Both the position numbers and the translations under genes were made by a program. 64,000 nucleotides of DNA, taken from positions 124,001-188,000 of the forward strand of contig NZ_JBNCAN010000004.1 of the NCBI RefSeq assembly GCF_049808615.1, given 5' to 3'. The DNA comes from Modicisalibacter sp049808615 (lineage in GTDB: Bacteria > Pseudomonadota > Gammaproteobacteria > Pseudomonadales > Halomonadaceae). This document shows, piece by piece, positions 25,788 through 33,574 of this stretch (position 1 is its first letter; every line of letters starts with the position of its first letter). Below the pieces are notes generated by a model. That model searched no databases and was not told the DNA's origin. It saw only the letters and a list, made by a program, of their open reading frames with translations.

Positions 25788-25934
25788 CTTAGGGAATCGC
25801 TGAATAAATTGCCGAACGAGATGAAGCGCGAGGCGCACGGAGCACAAAAAACGAGACATAACTTGATGTTAGGAGAGTTTTTGAGCACCGCGCAACGAAG
25901 CGATTCGCGCGCGTAGGCATTTATGCAGTGGTTC
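25788..25934. repeat. Dispersed intergenic repeat, copy A (about 147 bases)
   Basis: Begins CTTAGGGAATCGCTGAATAAAT and ends GCATTTATGCAGTGGTTC, which are imperfect inverted repeats of each other. The same ends and layout recur at 54117-54262. Shared internal words include CGGAGC and GAGCACCGCGCAACG / GAGCAACGCGCAACG. No coding frame. It lies between sorB and its terminator. Confidence 0.8.
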
Positions 25935-25949
25935 ATTAGATTGCACTGC

Positions 25950-25991
25950 CCCCCTACGGTTAAATACCCATTTAATCGTAGGGGGCTTTTT
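25950..25991 (+). terminator. Rho-independent terminator after sorAB
   Basis: A 16-bp stem with one mismatch (25950-25965 with 25970-25985; CCCCCTACG...CGTAGGGGG core), loop ACCC, followed by CTTTTT. It ends the sorAB transcript and lies about 120 bases before opgD. Confidence 0.9.
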
Positions 25992-26116
25992 CATACTCGC
26001 GTTTAATCATCGGTCTATAGCGATTTACTTGCGGTTACCGTAGCGTATGCGAGAAGTCACAAGCGCAGGGATTCAAGTATTTACCATAGATTCGATATCG
26101 TTCAGGGATGACCACC

Positions 26117-27724
26117 ATGAATCGACGCGATTTCTTGAAGGCCGCGAGTGTCATGAGCAGCGCACTTCTACCGCTTTCCACCGTGCTTGCCGCCATCGAA
26201 CGTCAAACTCAGTCGATCGGCTCGGAGAAGTCCTTCGATTACGCCTGGCTCAAGGGATTGGCCCGGCATTTATCCCAGCAGGAGGCTTCGGCCGTCAACG
26301 CCGAACTGCCTGAGCAGCTGCAGGATATGAGCTGGGACGACTACCAGGCAATCACCTTCAAGCCGGATCATGCTCTTTGGGCCGATGACCAGCAGTCAAA
26401 CATTCGTGCGCAGCTCTTTCATCTCGGGTTGTATTTCAAAAAGCCGGTGCGCATCTATGAAATCGTCGATGGTCAGGCTCGTGAAATCGCCTACGACCCG
26501 GCCATGTTCGATTACGGCAAGTCCGGTATCGATGGCGACGCCTTGCCCGAGAACTTGGGCTTTACCGGTTTCCGTCTTCATCATCAAAGTGACTGGACGC
26601 GCGATGTGGCCTCCTTTCTTGGGGCCAGCTACTTCCGTGCCGTCGGTGAGTCGATGCAGTACGGCATGTCGGCCCGCGGGCTGGCCGTCGATACGGGCAT
26701 GCCGCGGCCCGAGGAATTCCCCCGCTTTACCCGTTTCTGGCTCGAGCGGCCTGACGCCGACAGCGATGTCGTCAATGTCTACGCCCTACTCGAATCCCCC
26801 AGCGTGACCGGTGCCTATCGCTTCGGTATCACTATCGGCGATGGCGTGGTCATGGACGTGGACGCTGCTCTCTATCCTCGCAAGGCGATCGAGCGCCTGG
26901 GTATCGCGCCGCTCACCAGCATGTACATGGTGGGTGAGAACGATCAGCAGGCGAACTGGGACTGGCGCCCGGAAATCCACGACTCCGATGGTCTCTCCAT
27001 GCACACGGGTGACGGTGAGTGGCTGTGGCGCCCTATCGCCAACCCTCCAAGACTACGCTTCAATGCCTATCAGGATAAAAATCCCAAGGGCTTCGGCTTG
27101 ATCCAGCGTGACCGCAACTTCGATCATTACCAGGACGACAGCGTCTTCTACGATCAGCGCCCCAGCGTATGGATTGAACCCAAGTCCGACTGGGGATCTG
27201 GTTCGGTACAACTGATCGAGATCCCGACCCTCGATGAAACCTTCGACAACATCGTTGCCTTCTGGAATCCCAGGGAAGCCGTCGAACCGGGTAGTGAAAT
27301 GCTCTATGGCTACCGCATCTACTGGCGCGAACGACCTCCCGCAGAAACCGAACAGGCCCGCTGTGTGGCCACGCGTACCGGGCTCGGGGGTGTCGTCGGG
27401 CAAAAACGGGAATACTTCAGTTGGCGTTTCGTGGTCGACTTCAGAGGCGGGCCCTTCCCCTTCAATGCGGATCAAGAGGTCGAGGTCATTCCGGTCATCA
27501 AGAATTCCGCTGGCCGGATCGAGATCACCTCGGCGCGCCCCTTGCACGCCATCCAGGGCTACCGGGCCATGTTCGATGTAGTACCGCCGGATGAAGGGTC
27601 CGACCACATCAATCTAAGCCTCTACCTCAAGCTCGAGGACGACGATAAACCCTTGACTGAAACCTGGATGTATCAGTGGACACCGCCGCCGGGTGATGAG
27701 CGAGAACTACGTAACACCGGCTAG
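26117..27724 (+). CDS. opgD: Periplasmic glucan biosynthesis protein OpgD
   Basis: About 535 residues. A twin-arginine signal (MNRRDFLKAASVMSS) is followed by the MdoG/OpgD periplasmic glucan domain: FDYAWLKGLARHLS, FRLHHQSDWTRDVASFLGASYFRAV, and the C-terminal immunoglobulin-like part. OpgD shapes the osmoregulated periplasmic glucans that are made at low osmolarity. The Tat signal is typical of OpgD rather than OpgG. I prefer the ATG at 26117; the ATG at 26108 lies directly on the AGGG that would serve as ribosome site. No opgH or opgG is adjacent. Confidence 0.9.
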   Translation: MNRRDFLKAASVMSSALLPLSTVLAAIERQTQSIGSEKSFDYAWLKGLARHLSQQEASAVNAELPEQLQDMSWDDYQAITFKPDHALWADDQQSNIRAQLFHLGLYFKKPVRIYEIVDGQAREIAYDPAMFDYGKSGIDGDALPENLGFTGFRLHHQSDWTRDVASFLGASYFRAVGESMQYGMSARGLAVDTGMPRPEEFPRFTRFWLERPDADSDVVNVYALLESPSVTGAYRFGITIGDGVVMDVDAALYPRKAIERLGIAPLTSMYMVGENDQQANWDWRPEIHDSDGLSMHTGDGEWLWRPIANPPRLRFNAYQDKNPKGFGLIQRDRNFDHYQDDSVFYDQRPSVWIEPKSDWGSGSVQLIEIPTLDETFDNIVAFWNPREAVEPGSEMLYGYRIYWRERPPAETEQARCVATRTGLGGVVGQKREYFSWRFVVDFRGGPFPFNADQEVEVIPVIKNSAGRIEITSARPLHAIQGYRAMFDVVPPDEGSDHINLSLYLKLEDDDKPLTETWMYQWTPPPGDERELRNTG

Positions 27725-27772
27725 CTATTTGCGTAACCACGGAAAGAGTTGCAGCCACCCGCAACGACTCTA

Positions 27773-27792
27773 TACTGTATCTAAGTACAGTA
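27773..27792. promoter_or_regulatory. LexA box (SOS operator)
   Basis: TACTGTATCTAAGTACAGTA matches the LexA consensus CTG-N10-CAG, with the flanking TA/TA also conserved. Symmetry extends to 27768-27797. It lies 17 bases upstream of the radical-SAM start codon, so LexA would block that gene's promoter. No T-run follows, which argues against a terminator for opgD. Confidence 0.9.
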
Positions 27793-27809
27793 TAGAGTAA
27801 TCAGTCTTC

Positions 27810-28883
27810 ATGGCTATCCAACACTCCTCATTTCCACGGAAAGGCCGTGGTGCCACCTTCGATCCTCACAATCGATTCGCACCCACCCGTAGCGAGGCTA
27901 TCGACGATGGCTGGTGGCAAGAGGCTCTGCCGCAACGCCTGGCAACAACGGTACGGCATGAACCCGCCAAGAGCGCCCTGTCCTGGAATCACTCGCCGGA
28001 TCTCGGTTTCGATCGTTCATTGAATCCCTATCGTGGCTGTGAGCACGGCTGCATCTATTGTTACGCCCGGCCCAGCCATGCCTATTGGGATCTGTCCCCG
28101 GGGATCGATTTCGAGACTCGATTGATCGCCCGTACCGGCCTCGTCGAACGTCTGCGCGAGGAGCTATGCAAGCCTGGCTATGTCTGCCGGCCCATCAACC
28201 TGTCGGGCAATACCGATTGCTATCAGCCTTTGGAAGCGGAACGCCGCACGACCCGCGCCATTCTCGAACTGTTGCTCGAGTGTCGTCATCCGGTCACCCT
28301 GGTGACCAAGAGCGCGCTGATCCTGCGGGACAAGGCGCTGCTTGGCGAGATGGCGGACAAACGCCTGGTACGAGTCTTCGTCAGCCTTACCAGCCTCGAT
28401 GACGAACTCAAGCGTACCCTGGAGCCTCGCACCGCATCCCCCGGCGCACGTCTCAAGATCCTGCGTGAATTGAGCGCTGCCGGGGTGCCCACCGGTGCGT
28501 TGCTATCACCGATGATCCCGGGGCTGAATGACCATGAAATGGAACACCTATTGCAGGCGGCTCATGATGCAGGTGCCCGCACCGCCACCTGGATGCTGCT
28601 GCGCTTGCCTCGGGAAGTCGCCCCCCTTTTCGAGGAGTGGCTGATGACCCATTATCCGGAGCGGGCCGGTAAGGTCATGAGTTTGATGCGCCAGTGCCGC
28701 GGCGGAGAAACTTATGACTCTCGCTTTGGGCATCGTATGCGTGGTCAAGGCGTTTTCGCCGACCTGCTGGCCCAGCGTTTCAACAAGGCCAGTCAGCGCC
28801 TGGGCATCAGTAGACGCACAGATGTAGCACTGGACTCTAGCGCTTTTCGAGCACCTCATGCCCAAGGAGACCTATTTCTCTGA
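27810..28883 (+). CDS. PA0069-family radical SAM protein, SOS-controlled
   Basis: 357 residues. The radical SAM cluster-binding motif is C77-x3-C81-x2-C84 within NPYRGCEHGCIYCYARPSH, the form found in the spore-photoproduct-lyase-like group (COG1533). Other family segments are LSGNTDCYQPLEAERRTTR and VSLTSLDDELKRTLEPR. Spore photoproduct lyase repairs thymine lesions; the function of this subgroup is not established. A near-perfect LexA box lies just upstream, so the gene should be induced by DNA damage, which favours a repair role. From memory, PA0069 of Pseudomonas aeruginosa is likewise in the LexA regulon. Confidence 0.9.
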   Translation: MAIQHSSFPRKGRGATFDPHNRFAPTRSEAIDDGWWQEALPQRLATTVRHEPAKSALSWNHSPDLGFDRSLNPYRGCEHGCIYCYARPSHAYWDLSPGIDFETRLIARTGLVERLREELCKPGYVCRPINLSGNTDCYQPLEAERRTTRAILELLLECRHPVTLVTKSALILRDKALLGEMADKRLVRVFVSLTSLDDELKRTLEPRTASPGARLKILRELSAAGVPTGALLSPMIPGLNDHEMEHLLQAAHDAGARTATWMLLRLPREVAPLFEEWLMTHYPERAGKVMSLMRQCRGGETYDSRFGHRMRGQGVFADLLAQRFNKASQRLGISRRTDVALDSSAFRAPHAQGDLFL

Positions 28884-28979
28884 ACTGATAAAGTGCTGAT
28901 GGAGAACCGATCAAGAGTCGATTGCGTTAACATGAGAGCCAACAGGTTGTTGCAAGCGCCTTTTTGAGAGCCTTATTAC

Positions 28980-29273
28980 ATGCCCATCAGCAAGACCCAG
29001 TCCAGCTTCTATCGTCGGCTCTATGTTGCCTATCTGATCGACAACGGTACAGCTAGCGTGCCGGATATCATCGCCGCGACCGGCATGCCCCGGCGAACCG
29101 CCCAGGACACCATCACTGCGCTTGCGGAGTTGAATATCGTCTGCGAATTCGAGCGTGACGCCGGCGCCCGCCATAATATCGGCCGCTATGTCATTCGGGA
29201 TTGGGGGGCGATCGACAAACACTGGGTGTCCCAGCATCATGCTCATCTCAAGACAGCCTTGGGCTATCCCTGA
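28980..29273 (+). CDS. Small winged helix-turn-helix protein
   Basis: 97 residues. The segment YLIDNGTASVPDIIAATGMPRRTAQDTITALAEL (in parts) is a clear winged-helix DNA-binding pattern, and NIGRYVIRDWGAIDK may form the wing. Similar small HTH proteins are conserved in halomonads and pseudomonads without known targets. It lies between the radical-SAM gene and cobO on the same strand, 95 bases before cobO. There is no strong ribosome site before the ATG. It could regulate cobO, but this is only positional. Confidence 0.78.
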   Translation: MPISKTQSSFYRRLYVAYLIDNGTASVPDIIAATGMPRRTAQDTITALAELNIVCEFERDAGARHNIGRYVIRDWGAIDKHWVSQHHAHLKTALGYP

Positions 29274-29368
29274 GCCGCTTTCCCGACCAGATACGTTGCA
29301 TGGTGGCCTTGGCTGCTCGCTTGCTACGTAACCTGATATTTCCTTTTCAGTCCCAGGTAGACAATCTC

Positions 29369-29968
29369 ATGACCGACCGCGATACCCGTCACAAGCAATC
29401 GATGCAGAAGCTCAAGAGCCATGTCGACGAGAAGATCGCCAGCGCTCAGGAGCAGCGCGGGCAACTGCTGGTATTCACCGGCAACGGCAAGGGCAAGACC
29501 ACTGCCGCCTGGGGCACGGTGACCCGAGCACTGGGTTACGGTTATCGAGTCGGGGTGATCCAATTCATCAAGGGGCTATGGGAGTGTGGCGAGCGCGAAC
29601 GACTGATCGCGGATGACAACCTGGAGGTCCAGGTGATGGCCACCGGCTTTACCTGGGACACCCAGAACCGGGAAAGCGATACCAAGGCGTGTCTCGAGGT
29701 CTGGCGGGAAGCCGAACGCATGCTGGCTGATGAGTCGGTCTATCTGGTGGTGCTCGACGAGATCACCTACATGCTCAAGTTCGGTTATCTGGATATCGAT
29801 CTCGTCAAGCAAGCCATTGAGAATCGCCCCGTGGAACAGACCGTCATCATCACCGGGCGCAATGCCCATCGCGAGCTGGTTGCCATGGCGGATACCGTGA
29901 CCGAGATGCAGGAAACCCGCCATGCCTTCAATAGTGGGTTGCAGGCGCGGCGCGGCATCGACTATTAG
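29369..29968 (+). CDS. cobO: Cob(I)yrinic acid a,c-diamide adenosyltransferase
   Basis: 199 residues from the ATG at 29369. The ATP-binding loop TGNGKGKTTAAWGT and the following GYRVGVIQFIKG, LVVLDEITYML and NRPVEQTVIITGRNA segments are those of the CobA/CobO/BtuR family. The enzyme attaches the adenosyl group of ATP to cobalt(I) corrinoids, giving adenosylcobalamin. In this window it fits a salvage route with BtuB and BtuF. It converges on btuF with only seven bases between the stops and no visible terminator. Confidence 0.94.
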   Translation: MTDRDTRHKQSMQKLKSHVDEKIASAQEQRGQLLVFTGNGKGKTTAAWGTVTRALGYGYRVGVIQFIKGLWECGERERLIADDNLEVQVMATGFTWDTQNRESDTKACLEVWREAERMLADESVYLVVLDEITYMLKFGYLDIDLVKQAIENRPVEQTVIITGRNAHRELVAMADTVTEMQETRHAFNSGLQARRGIDY

Positions 29969-29975
29969 GGAAATA

Positions 29976-30881
29976 CTAGTGTGGCTCCAATGCCCGGCAC
30001 ACCTGTTCCACTGCCTTGACGAGGCGTGGCCCGGGGCGGCTGACCCAGTCCGGCTCGAGCGTATGGAGACGCTCGTTTCGAACTGCTGGCAAGACGGACC
30101 AGCGTTGCCAGGCAGCCTGCCAGCGATCGTTTTTGCTGGCCGCCAGGATGATATCGGGCTGCGCTTGAATCAGCGATTCACGACCGATCTGCGGAACCAG
30201 CACCGGGCTTTCCGCAAACAGCGGCTGCCCTCCGCAATGATGAATGACCTGCGTGACGATGTGACCACCGGCCAGAGTGGTCAATGGTTCGGCGCCCAGT
30301 TGATAGAAGACACGCGGTGGTTGTTCGAAAGACTGCTCCAGGAACGCCAGTCGTCGTTCGAATCTCCGAGCCGCCTCTTCGCCTTGCACGCGGCGTCCGG
30401 TCAGTTGACCCAGATCGCGCAGGTTATCGGCGACGTCGAGCAAATGTCGCGGCTCGCTGACATAAACCGGGATGTCGAGACTGCGTAGTCGCTCGATCAC
30501 TGCCTGAGGCGAGCCGCTGCCCCAGGCGATCACCAGTTGCGGATCGCGCGCCAGTATCGCTTCCAGCGAAATGCCCCGATAACTACCGACGCGAGGTAAT
30601 GCACGCGCCTCGGTGGGATAATCACTACCAGCGATCACCCCCACCAATGACTCGCCGGCTCCCAGCTCATAGAATATTTCTACTGCGTGGGGGGCCAAGG
30701 CCACGACACGCTCGGCGGGCGCCGATAAAGAGACTTTCTTGCCCGCATCATCGGTCACCGTGATAGCCGCTGCGTGGCTCGGCATGCTGAAGAAGAGCAT
30801 CAACACCAGTACCAGCGGCGCTAACCATGCTGCGTTGCCCAACACCCGGTCTCGTCTCTCGATAAAGAAAACAATGTGCAT
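29976..30881 (-). CDS. btuF: Vitamin B12 ABC transporter substrate-binding protein BtuF
   Basis: About 301 residues. A hydrophobic signal (LAPLVLVLMLFFSMPSHAAA) leads into a helical-backbone-type cobalamin/iron-chelate binding protein: AITVTDDAGKKVSLSAPAER, VVALAPHAVEIFYELGAGESLVG, then SDYPTEARALPRVGSY. BtuF receives B12 in the periplasm and hands it to BtuCD. I placed the start at the ATG at 30881; the frame extends upstream to 30953 without a good ribosome site. No btuC or btuD is adjacent. cobO is next to it, supporting a cobalamin rather than haem or siderophore ligand. Confidence 0.85.
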   Translation of the reverse strand: MHIVFFIERRDRVLGNAAWLAPLVLVLMLFFSMPSHAAAITVTDDAGKKVSLSAPAERVVALAPHAVEIFYELGAGESLVGVIAGSDYPTEARALPRVGSYRGISLEAILARDPQLVIAWGSGSPQAVIERLRSLDIPVYVSEPRHLLDVADNLRDLGQLTGRRVQGEEAARRFERRLAFLEQSFEQPPRVFYQLGAEPLTTLAGGHIVTQVIHHCGGQPLFAESPVLVPQIGRESLIQAQPDIILAASKNDRWQAAWQRWSVLPAVRNERLHTLEPDWVSRPGPRLVKAVEQVCRALEPH

Positions 30882-30964
30882 TAGCCTACCCTGGAGAAAC
30901 CTTGGTTTTAGTGATCGCTCCAAGAAGACATCCTTTAAACTCTTATCATGCACGAGGAAACGTC

Positions 30965-31747
30965 ATGAAGCTCATCCCCCATTCACGCCACGTGCTAGCC
31001 GGCGCCTTGCTACTGGGAAGCCTGCTGGGTGGGGCAACGACCGCCCAGGCTCAATCATCGATGCCCGAAACCCAGCGTGTTCAAGTACAGGCCCAGGCCG
31101 AGATCAAGGCCGAGCCCGACATGGCGATGCTGAATGCGCGTCTATGGGAGCGCACGCCGACTATCGCTCGAACCGAGAACACACCATCGGACCCGCAGGC
31201 GCTGGCGGATGCCCGCAAACGCCTGGAAGAGCGTACCGGAGAACTGATTCGCACGCTGGAGCAGGCTGGACTCGAAAGCAAGTCCATTACCGCCGGCTCC
31301 CTGTCAGTACGTCCGGATTACGTACATCGCCCGGTGAAGAAAGATGAGCCACCCGAAACACTGGTGCGTACCCAGCTCGAACGACCGGTGAGCCTGCGCA
31401 TCGACGATCTCGATCGTTTGCCGGCCATTCTCGATGCGCTGACCCAGGCCGGCGTCAATGCACTGGATGGCGTCACCTACGATCTCAAGGACCGGGATGC
31501 CGCCACCGACAAGGCATTGACCCAGGCGCTGGAGAAGGCGCATCACAAGGCTCAGCTGATGGCCAGCACATTGGGTGTCGAGCTGGGTCCAGTGCTCAAT
31601 ATTCAGGAAACCAATGCGCCCATCTTTGCTCCGCGCATGATGGCCATGAGCGCCGAGGCCAAGCAAGGCGGCTCCACCCCGGAATATCGCTCAGGGGAGA
31701 TCACCATCGATGCAGGGGTCAGCGTCGCCTGGGAGATCAAGAATTGA
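30965..31747 (+). CDS. SIMPL (DUF541) domain periplasmic protein
   Basis: About 260 residues with a signal peptide (VLAGALLLGSLLGGATTAQA) and a SIMPL domain: VQVQAQAEIKAEPDMAMLNA at the start, ALTQALEKAHHKAQLMASTLGVELG in the middle and ITIDAGVSVAWEI at the end. Relatives such as E. coli YggE are linked to oxidative stress tolerance, but the mechanism is unclear. The ATG at 30965 has GAGGAAACGT upstream. It is divergent from btuF, and its last 11 bases overlap the convergent serS. Confidence 0.88.
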   Translation: MKLIPHSRHVLAGALLLGSLLGGATTAQAQSSMPETQRVQVQAQAEIKAEPDMAMLNARLWERTPTIARTENTPSDPQALADARKRLEERTGELIRTLEQAGLESKSITAGSLSVRPDYVHRPVKKDEPPETLVRTQLERPVSLRIDDLDRLPAILDALTQAGVNALDGVTYDLKDRDAATDKALTQALEKAHHKAQLMASTLGVELGPVLNIQETNAPIFAPRMMAMSAEAKQGGSTPEYRSGEITIDAGVSVAWEIKN

Positions 31748-33014
31748 TCCGTTCGACACCGCCCATGTATCCACGAAGCGCCTCGGGTACCGTGACCGAG
31801 CCATCGGCATTCTGATAGTTTTCCAGCACCGCTAGCAGACAACGCCCCACTGCCAGCCCCGAGCCATTCAGGGTGTGCAGCAGTTGGGGTTTCTTGTACT
31901 CCGGGTCGCGAAAGCGTGCCTGCATGCGCCGGGCTTGAAAATCCTCGCAATTGGAGACCGAGGATATCTCGCGATAGGTCTGCTGGCTCGGCACCCAGAC
32001 TTCGAGGTCGTAGGTCTTGGCCGCGCCAAACCCCATATCGCCGGCACACAGAGTGATCACCCGATACGGCAGTCCCAGCGCCTGCAGAATGGCCTCGGCG
32101 TGTCCGCGCATGTCTTCGAGTGCCGCGTAGCTGGAATCAGGCGAGACCAGTTGCACCATCTCGACCTTGTCGAACTGGTGCTGGCGAATCATGCCTCGGG
32201 TGTCCTTACCGTAGGCGCCTGCTTCACTACGAAAGCAAGGCGTATGAGCAGTCAGGCGCAGCGGCAACTCCTTGGCCTCGAAGATATGATCGCGGGCGAA
32301 ATTGGTCAGCGGCACCTCGGCGGTAGGAATCAGATAGTAGCCGTTGTCGCCTTCCAATCTGAACAGATCCTCACCGAACTTGGGTAACTGTCCGGTGCCC
32401 ATCAAGGAGTCACTATTGACCATGTAGGGCACGTAGCACTCTTCATAGCCGTGTTCGAGGGTCTGAGTGTCAAGCATGAACTGGCCGAGCGTCCGATGCA
32501 GCCGAGCAATCGGGCCACGCATCACCGCGAAGCGCGAACCGGTCAGCTTGGCCGCCATTTCGAAATCGAGATAGCCCAGCTTGGCGCCAAGATCGACGTG
32601 ATCCCGGATCTTGAAATCGAACTCCCGGGGTGTGCCCCACCGATGCAACTCGACGTTATCGTTCTCATCATCGCCCTCGGGCACGCTGTCGTGCGGCAGG
32701 TTGGGCAATCCCGTCAAGAAATCGTCCAATGCCGCACTATTCTCTGCCAGCCGCGCCTTGACCGCATCCAGACGATCACCCAGATCGCTGACTTCCGCCA
32801 ATAGAGGTTCGATGTCCTCCCCAGACGCTTTCGCCTGGCCGACTGCCTTGGAATGCGTATTGCGCTCGTTCTGCAGACGCTCGGTCTCGGTCTGCAGCTC
32901 CCGCCGCTGGGTCTCCAAGGTCTCAAAACGATTCACATCCAGAGCAAAACCGCGTTTAGCAAGGCGCTGCGCGACGGTATCAAGGTCGCTGCGAAGCAGT
33001 TTGGGATCGAGCAT
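31737..33014 (-). CDS. serS: Seryl-tRNA synthetase
   Basis: 425 residues, normal length. The N-terminal long coiled-coil arm (about residues 30-100, rich in Glu/Arg/Gln) binds the tRNA-Ser variable arm. The class II catalytic core has LIPTAEVPLTNFARD, then CFRSEAGAYGKDTRGMIRQHQFDKVEMV (motif 2 region) and the motif 3 segment SGLAVGRCLLAVLENYQ. It charges tRNA-Ser and tRNA-Sec. crcB lies upstream on the same strand, an order common in pseudomonads and relatives. The 3' end overlaps the convergent SIMPL gene by 11 bases. Confidence 0.98.
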   Translation of the reverse strand: MLDPKLLRSDLDTVAQRLAKRGFALDVNRFETLETQRRELQTETERLQNERNTHSKAVGQAKASGEDIEPLLAEVSDLGDRLDAVKARLAENSAALDDFLTGLPNLPHDSVPEGDDENDNVELHRWGTPREFDFKIRDHVDLGAKLGYLDFEMAAKLTGSRFAVMRGPIARLHRTLGQFMLDTQTLEHGYEECYVPYMVNSDSLMGTGQLPKFGEDLFRLEGDNGYYLIPTAEVPLTNFARDHIFEAKELPLRLTAHTPCFRSEAGAYGKDTRGMIRQHQFDKVEMVQLVSPDSSYAALEDMRGHAEAILQALGLPYRVITLCAGDMGFGAAKTYDLEVWVPSQQTYREISSVSNCEDFQARRMQARFRDPEYKKPQLLHTLNGSGLAVGRCLLAVLENYQNADGSVTVPEALRGYMGGVERINS

Positions 33015-33039
33015 GAAGTCTTATCCGTTGAAAAATGAG

Positions 33040-33417
33040 TTATACAAAAAGTCGCGCCAGTCTCATTCCGGCGGCCACCCCGGCCACTCCGAGTAACAAG
33101 CTCCCGGTGACGTAGAGAAAAGCGATCGACGCACGGCCGCTTTCCAGCAATGTCAGGATCTCTAGCGCGAAGGTAGAAAACGTGGTGAAGGCGCCGGTAA
33201 ACCCCGCCACCAGCGCCGCTTGCCAAATGGGCGCGAGCTTGAGCTCTTCGCTAATCCATACATAGAGCGCGCCGATCAAACAACACCCCAACAGGTTGAC
33301 GCCGAAGGTGCCCCAGGGAAATCCACGCCCCAGCGTCGAGGTGAGCCAACCACTCAGCAAGTAACGCCCTAGCGCACCGAAGGCGCCGCCGGCGGCCACG
33401 GCCAGCCAAGTTATCAT
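33040..33417 (-). CDS. crcB: Fluoride ion channel CrcB/Fluc
   Basis: 125 residues with four predicted membrane helices. Family marks are VAAGGAFGALGRYLLSGWL at the start, GTFGVNLLGCCLIGALY with the central Asn, and GFTGAFTTFSTFALE with the Phe box. Dual-topology dimers export fluoride. The start at 33417 gives the standard length; the frame is open to 33576 but that part is not homologous. No fluoride riboswitch was recognised upstream. It precedes serS by 25 bases and is divergent from the YdiJ-type gene. Confidence 0.94.
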   Translation of the reverse strand: MITWLAVAAGGAFGALGRYLLSGWLTSTLGRGFPWGTFGVNLLGCCLIGALYVWISEELKLAPIWQAALVAGFTGAFTTFSTFALEILTLLESGRASIAFLYVTGSLLLGVAGVAAGMRLARLFV

Positions 33418-33574
33418 GGTCAATTCCAGGCACCGTAAAAATCGGCTTTCCATTGTAAGGAAAAGCGACCCGCTGGGCCATGGCACCCAATGTTGCCGTT
33501 GCAACATCGCAATGCGTTGCGACGGCTTCTCGGGTAAGGTAGGGGCATAGTGTCCTGCTTGATACGAAGAGATC

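Noticed and set aside
27768..27797. Palindrome interpreted as an opgD terminator
   Set aside because: No T-run follows and the central 20 bases match the LexA consensus better than expected for a chance terminator stem.
33418..33574. Fluoride riboswitch upstream of crcB
   Set aside because: The region was read for the conserved aptamer core and nothing matching was found.
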